This document shows positions 44,686 through 53,044 of a stretch of 64,000 nt of DNA, piece by piece; position 1 is the stretch's first letter; each line of letters starts with the position of its first letter. Under the pieces are notes generated by a model. That model was not told the DNA's origin and made no database searches. It saw only the letters and a program-made list of their open reading frames with translations. Source of the stretch: Ilyobacter_A sp963668015 (lineage in GTDB: Bacteria > Fusobacteriota > Fusobacteriia > Fusobacteriales > Fusobacteriaceae); contig CAXXCR010000010.1 in assembly GCA_963668015.2 (NCBI GenBank), forward strand, positions 1 to 64,000, in the 5' to 3' direction. A program made the position numbers and the translations under genes.

Positions 44686-46690
44686 ACACAGCGATTTTAT
44701 AAACAGGGAGCTCAGCTGGCTTGAGTTTAACTACAGGGTGCTGGAAGAAGGGATGGATAAGAAGACCCCCATTCTGGAAAGATGCAAATTTTTGGCCATA
44801 ACGACTTCCAATCTGGACGAGTTTTTCATGGTAAGGGTTGCCGGAATTATGGTGCAGGTACAGGAGGGAGTAAATAAAAGAGATGTTTCGGGTCTAACTC
44901 CCGAAGAACAGTTGGAAAAAATAACAGAAAATGTTAGAAAATTTTTAAAGAAAAAATATGATAACTATAATTTTTCTATACTTCCAAAACTGGCAAAAGA
45001 AGGGATACGTTTTAAAAAATACAAGGATATAAGTGAAAAGCAGAAGGAGTTTCTTGAAAAACTGTATGAGGAAACCATTTTTCCAATACTGACCCCTATG
45101 GCAATAGACGCAAGCAGGCCTTTCCCACATCTCTTAAATAAATCTTTGAATCTGGTGGTTAAACTAAGTGACGGTAAAGAAGATCTGTATTCACTCGTAC
45201 AAGTTCCCGGGATACTGAAGAGGTATATAGAGATTCCTGCAGAAGGTGAGAGGAATTTTATACTATTGGAGGAGTTGATAAAGGCCAATATAGCCACTCT
45301 TTTTAGAGGATACAAGGTGGAAAAGGTGAATGAATTCCGGATAACCAGAAATGGGGATCTGTCTATAGATGAGGATGAGGTAGAAGACCTTATGCTGGAG
45401 ATACAGAAAAAAATTGAAAACAGGAAGTGGGGATTTCCAGTGAGGCTGGAAGTTGCGAAGAATATTCCTGAAGACATGCTTGATTTTTTAATTGGAAAAA
45501 TTAATATAGATATAGACGGTGTTTACAAGGTTGAGGGACCACTGGACTTGAACTTTCTGATGAAATTTTCGGGCCTCAAAGGTCACGACAACTTAAGATA
45601 TGAAAAACGGAGTATAGCCAGACATACGGCTTTTGAAGGCAGAGATATATTTGAGGTTATAAGCGAAAAAGATATAATCCTGCATCATCCGTTCCAGAGT
45701 TTTGAACACATAGTAGAGCTTATTGACAGTGCTGCAAATGATCCAAATATTTTAGCAATTAAGCAGACACTTTACAGGGTGAGCGGAGACTCTCCTATAA
45801 TAAAGTCGCTCATAAATGCCGTAAGAAATGGAAAGCAGGTAACTGTGCTGGTGGAGTTGAAAGCCAGGTTCGACGAGGAAAGAAACATAATGTGGGCCAA
45901 GGAGTTGGAGCAGGCAGGCTGTCATGTGGTCTACGGATTGAAGGGGCTCAAGACGCACGCAAAGTGCCTTCTCATAGTCAGAAAAGAGGAGTTCGGTATA
46001 AGGAGGTATGTACACTTCGGTACAGGAAATTATAACGATTCAACTGCCAAGCTATACACCGACATAGGGCTTTTGAGTTCAGACGAGGAGCTGTGCAGTG
46101 ATGCATCCAACCTGTTCAACAGGCTTACTGGTTTTTCCGATCAGAATAAATGGAAAAAGATAGCAGTTGCCCCAGAAGGTCTTAGAGACAAGTTTTACTC
46201 TCTTATAGACAGGGAGATAGAATTCGCTAAAAAAGGAAAAAAATCCAGGATCATTGCAAAGATGAACGCCCTTGTTGACAGGGGGATAATAGAAAAGCTG
46301 TATGAGGCCAGCAGGGCTGGGGTAACTATAGACCTTGTTGTCAGAGGGGCTTGTTCCCTACGTTCAGGCATAAAAAACCTCAGCGAGAATATAAGCGTGT
46401 ACAGCATCGTTGGAAGATACTTGGAGCACAGCAGGATATATTATTTTGAAAACGGTCTGGAGCCGGAGATCTACCTTTCCAGTGCAGATTGGATGGGGAG
46501 AAACTTAAACAGGAGGGTGGAAACGCTTTTTCCTGTAGAAGACAAGGAGTGTTTTAAGGAGGTCTTTGAAGTACTGGAGGCCAACCTTAAGGATAATGTA
46601 AAATCGAAAAAACAAAATCCTGATGGAACATATAAGAAAGTTGACTCAGGTAAAATAAAATTCAGTTGTCAAGATGAGCTTTATTATTAA
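44675..46690 (+). CDS. ppk1: Polyphosphate kinase PPK1
   Basis: Reversible polymerisation of ATP gamma-phosphate into polyphosphate; 671 aa, normal length. N-terminal FINRELSWLEFNYRVLEE, the TSNLDEFFMVRVAG motif, the autophosphorylated His447 in YVHFGTGNYND and the second catalytic His585 in LEHSRIYYF are intact. SSADWMGRNLNRRVE follows. The start overlaps the preceding HD-protein gene. Confidence 0.97.
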   Translation: MSFKHSDFINRELSWLEFNYRVLEEGMDKKTPILERCKFLAITTSNLDEFFMVRVAGIMVQVQEGVNKRDVSGLTPEEQLEKITENVRKFLKKKYDNYNFSILPKLAKEGIRFKKYKDISEKQKEFLEKLYEETIFPILTPMAIDASRPFPHLLNKSLNLVVKLSDGKEDLYSLVQVPGILKRYIEIPAEGERNFILLEELIKANIATLFRGYKVEKVNEFRITRNGDLSIDEDEVEDLMLEIQKKIENRKWGFPVRLEVAKNIPEDMLDFLIGKINIDIDGVYKVEGPLDLNFLMKFSGLKGHDNLRYEKRSIARHTAFEGRDIFEVISEKDIILHHPFQSFEHIVELIDSAANDPNILAIKQTLYRVSGDSPIIKSLINAVRNGKQVTVLVELKARFDEERNIMWAKELEQAGCHVVYGLKGLKTHAKCLLIVRKEEFGIRRYVHFGTGNYNDSTAKLYTDIGLLSSDEELCSDASNLFNRLTGFSDQNKWKKIAVAPEGLRDKFYSLIDREIEFAKKGKKSRIIAKMNALVDRGIIEKLYEASRAGVTIDLVVRGACSLRSGIKNLSENISVYSIVGRYLEHSRIYYFENGLEPEIYLSSADWMGRNLNRRVETLFPVEDKECFKEVFEVLEANLKDNVKSKKQNPDGTYKKVDSGKIKFSCQDELYY

Positions 46691-46696
46691 AGACAG

Positions 46697-46729
46697 AAAA
46701 GACAGCAGGCATTATTGCCTGCTGTCTTT
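46697..46729. terminator. Bidirectional terminator between ppk1 and the CHAD-HD gene
   Basis: A perfect 13-bp stem AAAGACAGCAGGC with a 6-nt loop. The plus side is followed by ATAATTTTG; the minus side has the AAAA/TTTT flank. Confidence 0.75.
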
Positions 46730-47470
46730 ATAATTTTGTGTCAATTTTTTACAATAAATCTCTTCAAAAATATCTTTTTTCTTGTTTATTCTTTTCAGTA
46801 CAGATTCGATTGGCTTTTCTGAGAATACAAGCTTTACCTCGTCTTCATGAGATTTTAAAACAAATTTATTATATGTGAATTCACCTTCCAATTCCAGGGC
46901 ATCTGCAATACGAAGCAGCGCAGACAGTTTTTTTACAGTTTGCTTGGAGGCTTCGTCTAAAATTTTGTAATTCCAGTGTTTTTCTTTGATTTGATTTCTG
47001 TGGTATCTGGCAATATTTCCCACAATGACCCTTTCGTAAACATTCAAGTTTAGTTCGTCATCCTGCATTATTAATTTCATTGAATTTTTGTTGTGAGATC
47101 TCATCCCTTCAGACCATCCTATGTCGTGAAGCATGGCTGAAAACTTCAGATACCGTCTTTCAGTTTCCCCTAGTTTGTGCAGGTTTTTTAATCTGTCAAA
47201 TAATCTGAGGGATATTTCACAAACATTTTTTGAATGCATTTTATTGATCCCGTAACTTTCGAGTTTTGCTAATAAAAATACATCATCTTTCTTTATATTA
47301 GAGCCGCCAAAATCACTTATATTATTGTTAATATTAAAAAAATCAGGAAGGGGAAGTTTTTTTGAAATTCTAAACAGTATATTTTCAAAAAAGTTTTCTG
47401 CTTTGAGCTCTCCCCATTTTTCCATTAAACTTTTAAATTTTAATTGTCGTTTTTCCGATATATCCGACAT
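46712..47470 (-). CDS. HD-domain part of a probable CHAD-HD protein
   Basis: As written, 252 aa from an ATG lacking a good ribosome site. The HD motif is FSAMLHDIGWSEGMRSHNKNS, followed by conserved IARYHRN and LSALLRIADALE, all typical of the C-terminal HD region of Ppx/GppA proteins. The first about 40 residues (EKRQLKFKSLMEKWGEL...) look like the end of a CHAD domain. Removing one A from the A9 run at 47511-47519 fuses this frame to the upstream CHAD gene through NKKNLDKGEFFKTLEKF, giving one 511-aa protein starting at 48248. I favour the fusion. Confidence 0.75.
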   Translation of the reverse strand: MSDISEKRQLKFKSLMEKWGELKAENFFENILFRISKKLPLPDFFNINNNISDFGGSNIKKDDVFLLAKLESYGINKMHSKNVCEISLRLFDRLKNLHKLGETERRYLKFSAMLHDIGWSEGMRSHNKNSMKLIMQDDELNLNVYERVIVGNIARYHRNQIKEKHWNYKILDEASKQTVKKLSALLRIADALELEGEFTYNKFVLKSHEDEVKLVFSEKPIESVLKRINKKKDIFEEIYCKKLTQNYKDSRQ

Positions 47471-47501
47471 AAATTTTTCAAGTGTTTTAAAAAACTCGCC
47501 T

Positions 47502-48248
47502 TTATCCAGGTTTTTTTTTATTGTTCAGTTTCTCTTCACCATTCAATATTTTAATAGCGACCCTATGCCACACGTCAAAGTCGTGAATGTTTCCAAGGTA
47601 TGTCTGTAGACTCTTGACTTCACTTATAAAGTAGTCTAAATTATCTGAAAATAATAATACATAATTTTCCAATGAATATCTCAATTTTTTTATGGCTATA
47701 CGAAGAGCATGGTGACCAATTTGGTTTTTAGGATCAGAGAGCGTGCCTTCTAAGTCTTGAACAATTTTCAATCTTGACAAGATTTCTCTATAAATTTTAA
47801 AAAAATCAGAATCGCACAGCTCTCTATTAATAGATATTAGGTGTTTACACTCTTTTTTTAAATCATTTAGTAAACTGCTGTCGGCAATAGAAGCTGAAGT
47901 TTCTTTAATATATTTATCCAAGTCCAATCTTTTTGATCTTCTATCCTCCAATACAATCCCCATATCAGGCATCTTTTTGACAAGGTCTTCTAGATACAGT
48001 ATCTGCACATCCAGATCCCTGACCTCTCCGAAAGCATTGGTGATTCCCTTTATACCGTTTAAGAGTTTTGTGTATCTATTTTTTTCCATCTCCTCTTTCA
48101 ATACAGGAAGTGTGGATCTTATTCTTCTGGAAGCCACCCTTACCTGGTGTATATTTTCCACGTCCTCATCTATATTTTTCAAATTTTTTTCAAGTGTCTT
48201 TATGAGTTTTAAAATTCTTTCTGCACTGATTTTTGAAAGTGATTTCAT
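47502..48248 (-). CDS. CHAD-domain part of a probable CHAD-HD protein
   Basis: CHAD domains are helical, rich in conserved His/Arg/Lys, and bind polyphosphate. Seen here: IHQVRVASRRIRS (residues about 35-47), FGEVRDLDVQ, HHALRIAIKKLRYSLE and YLGNIHDFDVWH. The ATG at 48248 has GAGGTGG upstream; a GTG at 48257 is less likely. The frame stops after a poly-A run (A9), immediately before the HD frame 31 bp on. The likely complete product is a CHAD-HD fusion (46712-48248), making a polyphosphate-binding phosphohydrolase or sensor beside ppk1. Confidence 0.8.
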   Translation of the reverse strand: MKSLSKISAERILKLIKTLEKNLKNIDEDVENIHQVRVASRRIRSTLPVLKEEMEKNRYTKLLNGIKGITNAFGEVRDLDVQILYLEDLVKKMPDMGIVLEDRRSKRLDLDKYIKETSASIADSSLLNDLKKECKHLISINRELCDSDFFKIYREILSRLKIVQDLEGTLSDPKNQIGHHALRIAIKKLRYSLENYVLLFSDNLDYFISEVKSLQTYLGNIHDFDVWHRVAIKILNGEEKLNNKKKPG

Positions 48249-48409
48249 TTTTACCACCTCGCGAAAAAGTCTGAAACCTACAAAAATATTATACTGCGAT
48301 AAAAATCAAAAACTGCATACCCAACATAGAGTATACAGTTTTTTTACAGCATTTAATTCAAATACCACTTTTTCTTATTGTTTATCCATTTAAAAAATTC
48401 AAATAAAAA

Positions 48410-48589
48410 TTAAAAATTACAGTTTCCGGATTCACATAATAGCTTCATTAAATTTTTTCTTTTTATCTCTAAAATCTCAAGGTTTACTGTGTCAGATTCT
48501 TTTAATTTTCCGGTGCGAATTGCCATTTCCAGTGCTATTATTTCATCTATTTCATCTTTGATTTTTTCGTCATTTTTTTGTTTTTCCAT
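48410..48589 (-). CDS. Small charged coiled-coil hypothetical protein
   Basis: 59 aa from ATG 48589 after GGAGGAATTAAT. It is highly charged (EKQKNDEKIKDEIDEIIALE) and predicted all-helical, ending with CESGNC. No recognised family. It stands alone, with A+T-rich sequence on both sides. Confidence 0.5.
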   Translation of the reverse strand: MEKQKNDEKIKDEIDEIIALEMAIRTGKLKESDTVNLEILEIKRKNLMKLLCESGNCNF

Positions 48590-48799
48590 ATTAATTCCTC
48601 CTGTATTTAAGTTATATAGCCTAAACTGATACATATTCTAAAAAATATAAATTTATTGCAAATACATAAAAACCTTTTGGGTCAGGGAATGTGTCTTAAT
48701 AGGGTAAATTCCAGAAATAATAATTTTCACATATATTTTTTTAAAAAATTAGTAGAGAACTCACATTTGAGCTTTCTAAAATTATCTTTTTTATATTTC

Positions 48800-49543
48800 T
48801 TAATAATTTTCTAAAAATGTAATACCAGCTTCTTCATACCTATGAAATGGGTTTTCTTCATCCCAACTATTACTCATTTTTAATGATGGTAATAGTTCAT
48901 CTTCATCCTTAGTAACTGTGCAAACATAGTAGTATTTTTCTAAAAGAGTGTAAATCAGCTCAATATTTAAGCTATCATTTAGTGTTGCTTTTGAAATTTC
49001 ATTAATATAAATATTTTTAGGAACCATATGTTCATACACTAGTTTTACATTTGGATCTTTTGCTTTTAAAGCTTTTCTAGCTTTTGTTGTTATAAAGTCA
49101 GACATATGATATTTCCCTTTGTATATTCCCTTTTGCTTAAAATAACTAACAGTTAAATAATATAAATCTTCTCCTATTCCCTTTGAACTTAGGTGATAAT
49201 TCTTTAAAAATTTGTCGTTAATCTCTTTTTTGAGCATAAGAACCTCATGGAGATTTTTACTCAAATATTTTATATATTCACATCTAGCTGGAGTTGGTTC
49301 ATAAATCTTTTTATACAATCCATTTTTTATCATTTTCCACTTTTTACTACGTTTCAATGCCCACCAAATAGACTTGCCCGTTGCATCTTTGTTGTATGAA
49401 CTAAATTTACAGTTATGGAAAGCAGAAGTGCTAAATTGATTAATTAGTTCTTTTTTTTCATAAATTTTTCCATATTCAACTTGTTTTTCAAAATTAAGAA
49501 TAAAGTTTAAAGCTTCCTGATTTAATGTGTTTTCGTTTGACAT
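48800..49543 (-). CDS. Hypothetical protein, 247 aa
   Basis: Soluble, Lys/Tyr-rich protein. A KSIWWALKRSKKWKMIKNGLY segment lies near residues 58-78, and VYEHMVPKNIY (residues about 170-180) has an EH-x-VPK pattern faintly like some nuclease cores; this is too weak for an assignment. ATG after AAGGAGATAAAG. It stands alone in an A+T-rich, orphan-rich stretch and could be an accessory or horizontally acquired gene. Confidence 0.55.
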   Translation of the reverse strand: MSNENTLNQEALNFILNFEKQVEYGKIYEKKELINQFSTSAFHNCKFSSYNKDATGKSIWWALKRSKKWKMIKNGLYKKIYEPTPARCEYIKYLSKNLHEVLMLKKEINDKFLKNYHLSSKGIGEDLYYLTVSYFKQKGIYKGKYHMSDFITTKARKALKAKDPNVKLVYEHMVPKNIYINEISKATLNDSLNIELIYTLLEKYYYVCTVTKDEDELLPSLKMSNSWDEENPFHRYEEAGITFLENY

Positions 49544-49700
49544 ACTTTATCTCCTTGATTCATTTATTGGATTAGTTATATAGAATACTAATTTCTATAA
49601 TACTCTTAAGTTGAAATCTTCACGAATTAACTACTGAACATAAAATAAGTAATTTATCGAAATAATTTTAAGTACAACTCGACTTATATATTGATCATCA

Positions 49701-49729
49701 TTGACTATACAATATGAGTATACTATAAG
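49701..49729 (+). promoter_or_regulatory. Promoter upstream of small exported peptide gene
   Basis: TTGACT (49701-49706) and TATAAG (49724-49729) with 17-bp spacing, about 100 bp before the 48-codon ORF. Confidence 0.65.
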
Positions 49730-49832
49730 AAGGTTTATATAAAAAATTCTTTTACCTGTTTCGGGAACTGTTGTTACTTAAATAATCATAGAATTCCTTT
49801 ATAATTAGTTTAAATAAAAAAGGGGGGAGCAT

Positions 49833-49979
49833 ATGAAAAGATTAATTATTGTCGGAGCAATTTTGATTGGTATAAATGTTTACTCGTTTAAAGCTTTAGA
49901 AGATGCTGACAAAAATCCTCCAAGAGCTGTGGGATTTCATATATTTAATACTTATGTTATAGTCACTCCTGAGCTATAG
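49833..49979 (+). CDS. 48-aa putative exported peptide
   Basis: ATG after AGGGGGGAGC. The N-terminus MKRLIIVGAILIGINVYSF is signal-peptide-like, followed by a short polar part KALEDADKNPPRAVGFH and a hydrophobic tail. It has a promoter and lies 124 bp before an exported LRR protein gene. No family recognised. Confidence 0.5.
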   Translation: MKRLIIVGAILIGINVYSFKALEDADKNPPRAVGFHIFNTYVIVTPEL

Positions 49980-50103
49980 AAAATATTTTCACCTTGATAT
50001 ATTTCAAAAAATATTTTAAAATATTTAAAAGGTAAAAGTTTAAAATTTAGTATATAAATAATTAAATGTTAAAATATTTTCTTGCTTTAAGGGGGATAAA
50101 CTC

Positions 50104-50838
50104 ATGAAAAAAGTAATAAATATATTTACTTTACAGGTCTTATTTTTCGCAGTTTTTGTATCTGTATCTGCAGATGATTTCAAAGGATTAAAAATAATTA
50201 TTCCTGATAAAAAATTGAGGGCAGCTGTGATAAGGTCATTTGATGCAGAATATATTACAAGAAAAAGTTATATAGATAAGGATGACTTGAAAATCATAAC
50301 ATCCCTCAATGCCTCGAGTACGGGAATAAAAAATTTAAGCGGTATAGAGAATCTTACAAATTTAAGATACCTTGATCTCTCCTACAACAAAATCAAATCA
50401 TTAAAAGGGGTAAGGATAAACAGGTTAAGTAAATTAGAGAAACTTTATTTACAAGGGAATCAGATAAAATCTTTAGAAGGAGTTGATTTTACAGGAATGG
50501 ATAAACTAGAGAGGTTGAATTTGGATAATAATAAAATCAATTCACTTAAAAAAGTAGACCTGAGTCCCTTAACTAATCTAAAGAGATTAGATATGGATAA
50601 AAATAATATCAGTTCATTTAAAGACGTTAATTTTTCCGGGATACAAAATTTAGATTATCTATATCTTTCATATAATAAAATCAGCAGTATGGATGGTTTT
50701 AAAAAAATTCTCCAAAATTTACCTGGATATATGGATTTGTCTGTATTCCATAATCCGGTTACAAGGAGTAAGGAGTATTACTATCAAAAAAAACTTATAC
50801 ATGATATTACAGAAAAAAAGGTAACAATCTTCCCGTAA
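50104..50838 (+). CDS. Exported leucine-rich-repeat protein
   Basis: 244 aa with an N-terminal signal peptide (hydrophobic to about residue 22, VSVSA-DD cleavage region). About five tandem LRRs of 22-24 residues follow between residues 70 and 200 (LRYLDLSYNKIKSL, LEKLYLQGNQIKSL, LERLNLDNNKINSL, LKRLDMDKNNISSF, LDYLYLSYNKISSM). SDS22/internalin-like, probably periplasmic or surface-exposed, mediating protein binding; the partner is unknown. ATG after AAGGGGG. Confidence 0.8.
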   Translation: MKKVINIFTLQVLFFAVFVSVSADDFKGLKIIIPDKKLRAAVIRSFDAEYITRKSYIDKDDLKIITSLNASSTGIKNLSGIENLTNLRYLDLSYNKIKSLKGVRINRLSKLEKLYLQGNQIKSLEGVDFTGMDKLERLNLDNNKINSLKKVDLSPLTNLKRLDMDKNNISSFKDVNFSGIQNLDYLYLSYNKISSMDGFKKILQNLPGYMDLSVFHNPVTRSKEYYYQKKLIHDITEKKVTIFP

Positions 50839-50844
50839 ATATTT

Positions 50845-50886
50845 GAAAGAGCATCTGTTCAAAATTATTTTGCAGGTGCTCTTTTA
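50845..50886. terminator. Terminator between the LRR and isoprenyl synthase genes
   Basis: AAAGAGCATCTG (50846-50857) pairs with CAGGTGCTCTTT (50873-50884); T and A runs allow function in both directions. Confidence 0.75.
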
Positions 50887-50902
50887 TTGTTTGCCTGATT
50901 AT

Positions 50903-51928
50903 CTATGACTTAGTTTTTAAATAAACTTCCCACCCATCTTCTAAGCCCCTCACATTAAACATAAATTCAATAATAAGCTCCCCTTCTTCTCTATTTATAG
51001 GATAGCCAGCTTCATGCAATATTTGAAACCCAGAAAGAGCCGTGTTCACTGAACTGCAGATAAGTTCTGTATAGGAAGAGGTGTATCTGGAAGAATTGTA
51101 AAATTCAGGTTTTTCACTCAATTTCAAAAGTTTTTTTACGCTGAGCTTTTCCTTATGGGCAATATGGCTGAAAAGCAGGTTTTTCTTTTTAAGTTCGCAG
51201 TCTTCTTTGAAATCGTAGACATCATCTAGCATTTGAAGTGCCACACCGATTTCGAAAATACCCTTTTTGGCTTTGATAAGCCAAGTGTTTCCCTCTACTA
51301 TAGCGGGCGCAATAAGGGCTAGTTCCAGTAACTCTCCACCGATCTTTTTATGTACTTCCTCTATTATAATTTCAGGTTTCTCTATGCTGTCCTCCAAATA
51401 TCTGAAGTTTTCACCCTTTGCAATGCTGTAAATAGCTTTCGTGATAATTGTGTTTATTTCAGAGGCTTGTGCCCTGTTATCTGAAATTTCACTTATTGTG
51501 TCATTTAGTATGTTCTGTATCACTATGTTCAACATTATGTTGCTGAGTGAGTGTGATTTGATATCTTTTAGAAAGACACTGCCTTTGGATTCTGAATCCA
51601 GGATATTATCCGTGCAGGTAATTATACCTCTCAAACAGTGCATTATTATCCCGTACTTAATTATATATTTTTTATTCACATCCATTTTTTTCAGTATGCT
51701 CAATAAGAGTATACTGAAAAAGTTTTTTTCAAGATATTTTACAGGGTTTGCGCCTGTATCGGCGTAAGAATACTCGCTTTCATTGAGATATGCAGTGAGT
51801 TTATTGGCAAACTCCTTTTCCACGTCTCTATGAGTCTTCATAGTTGAGAGTATCAGTGGGAAGAACTCCCTGTTTCCAGAGCCCAGCTTAAAAAACATTT
51901 TAAATTGTGACATAAGATTTTTTTTCAA
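50903..51928 (-). CDS. Degenerate polyprenyl synthetase-like (isoprenoid synthase fold) protein
   Basis: 341 aa, mostly helical. The second aspartate-rich motif is clear (LQMLDDVYDFKED). The first is only DNILD in TCTDNILDSESKG in place of DDxxD, and FRYLEDS and KKIGGELLELA lie at the positions of conserved helices. It may be a prenyltransferase with altered specificity or an inactive relative. TTG at 51928 has AGGAG 10 nt upstream; another TTG at 51949 is possible. No isoprenoid genes are adjacent. Confidence 0.6.
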   Translation of the reverse strand: MKKNLMSQFKMFFKLGSGNREFFPLILSTMKTHRDVEKEFANKLTAYLNESEYSYADTGANPVKYLEKNFFSILLLSILKKMDVNKKYIIKYGIIMHCLRGIITCTDNILDSESKGSVFLKDIKSHSLSNIMLNIVIQNILNDTISEISDNRAQASEINTIITKAIYSIAKGENFRYLEDSIEKPEIIIEEVHKKIGGELLELALIAPAIVEGNTWLIKAKKGIFEIGVALQMLDDVYDFKEDCELKKKNLLFSHIAHKEKLSVKKLLKLSEKPEFYNSSRYTSSYTELICSSVNTALSGFQILHEAGYPINREEGELIIEFMFNVRGLEDGWEVYLKTKS

Positions 51929-52029
51929 AATAAACCAGCTCCTAAACAAACCCTATAATTTTATATATGAAATTATAAAATCTCTAAAAATAATCAAAAT
52001 CTTTTCGAACTATATAATGTTTTAATTTT

Positions 52030-52260
52030 TTTCCTATAAAAACGTCCGGGAGACGTGGCTAGCTTTAACCTAAAATATGCGGTAAATGGGACATCGTAAA
52101 ATATACGAACCCCATCATAGTGAAATTCTATCTCTAGATGTTTTTTTAAAAAATTATATCCTATGGAATGTATTAAACTTGATTTTAACTTTATTTTTTT
52201 AATTTTAGCTCAATCCTCCAATCGCTTGGAGGGGCGAAAGTCTGCTCGTTTTTTTAGTGA
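52030..52260. other. Structured spacer before the isoprenyl synthase-like gene
   Basis: No ORF in this roughly 420-bp gap. It contains several inverted repeats: ACGTC/GACGT (52038-52054) with a T-run on the minus strand, ATGGGG/CCCAT enclosing a TCGTA/TACGA hairpin (about 52085-52116), and CCTCCAA/TTGGAGG (52216-52233). The minus-strand order, structured region then terminator-like hairpin then gene, is compatible with an RNA leader, but it matches no class I know. Confidence 0.35.
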
Positions 52261-52371
52261 AATTATACATAGTATTAATTAGACAAATCTCTGGAGAATA
52301 AAGTTTACCCTCTTTTAAATTAGAAGTCAAATTTTTAGTTAATTTTAAATTTTCATACCCTGAATAATATT

Positions 52372-53016
52372 CTACGTATATTTCGATATAAATTCATTAC
52401 CGCTTATATAAAATCTCCAGAGTTTCTCCTTGTATTCACCTGCATAATCAATTCCGATACGCTTAGCAGCTACTATATTCACTTGCTTATTTTCTGATTT
52501 TATGCATTCAGTTTTTTCACTGCTGTTCACAACACTTTCTTCCGGATCAATTATATACAGCTCTGAACCTTTGACTAAGTCGTATCCGTCGAGCCCTCTG
52601 TCAATATGCATCGCTTGGCAGAGTTTTCCGGGTCCATTTGTAAGTTCTTCTGGTTTTTTTGACTTAATATTTCTAAACTCTTTCATATGTTCAATGCCCA
52701 TTATAGGTTCTACAGCTCTTATTAATACAGCTTCTGGAATACCCTTATCAGAGCAGACCACATTAAGGCAGTTGTAAATACCGTATATGAGGTATATATA
52801 CGAGCATCCACCGTGTCTAAACATGGTCTCTGTCCGATTGGTCCTTCGGTTATTATACGCATGCGAAGCCCTGTCCGAGGGTCCCATATAGGCCTCGGTC
52901 TCGACGATTTTAGCTATTAACTTTACTCCGTCAAACTCCCTTACCAGGTGTTTTCCCAAAAGAGATTTAGCAAGACTCAACGCATCCTGTCTGTAAAATT
53001 TTCTGCAAAGTTTCAT
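52372..53016 (-). CDS. 3-methyladenine DNA glycosylase (AAG/MPG family)
   Basis: Base-excision repair of alkylated purines; 214 aa. Family motifs are LAKSLLGKHLVR, VETEAYMGPSDRASHAYNNRRTNR with the catalytic Glu, MFRHGGCSYIYLIYGIYNCLN, EAVLIRAVEP and LTNGPGKLCQA. ATG after AGGAGG. It follows the RNase M5 gene by 28 bp on the same strand. Confidence 0.95.
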   Translation of the reverse strand: MKLCRKFYRQDALSLAKSLLGKHLVREFDGVKLIAKIVETEAYMGPSDRASHAYNNRRTNRTETMFRHGGCSYIYLIYGIYNCLNVVCSDKGIPEAVLIRAVEPIMGIEHMKEFRNIKSKKPEELTNGPGKLCQAMHIDRGLDGYDLVKGSELYIIDPEESVVNSSEKTECIKSENKQVNIVAAKRIGIDYAGEYKEKLWRFYISGNEFISKYT

Positions 53017-53044
53017 AATTCCTCCTAAATTTAAAAAATAGAGG

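Noticed and set aside
51950..52260. THF, c-di-GMP, cobalamin, guanidine or hammerhead RNA in this spacer
   Set aside because: None of the invariant core sequences of these classes is present on either strand.
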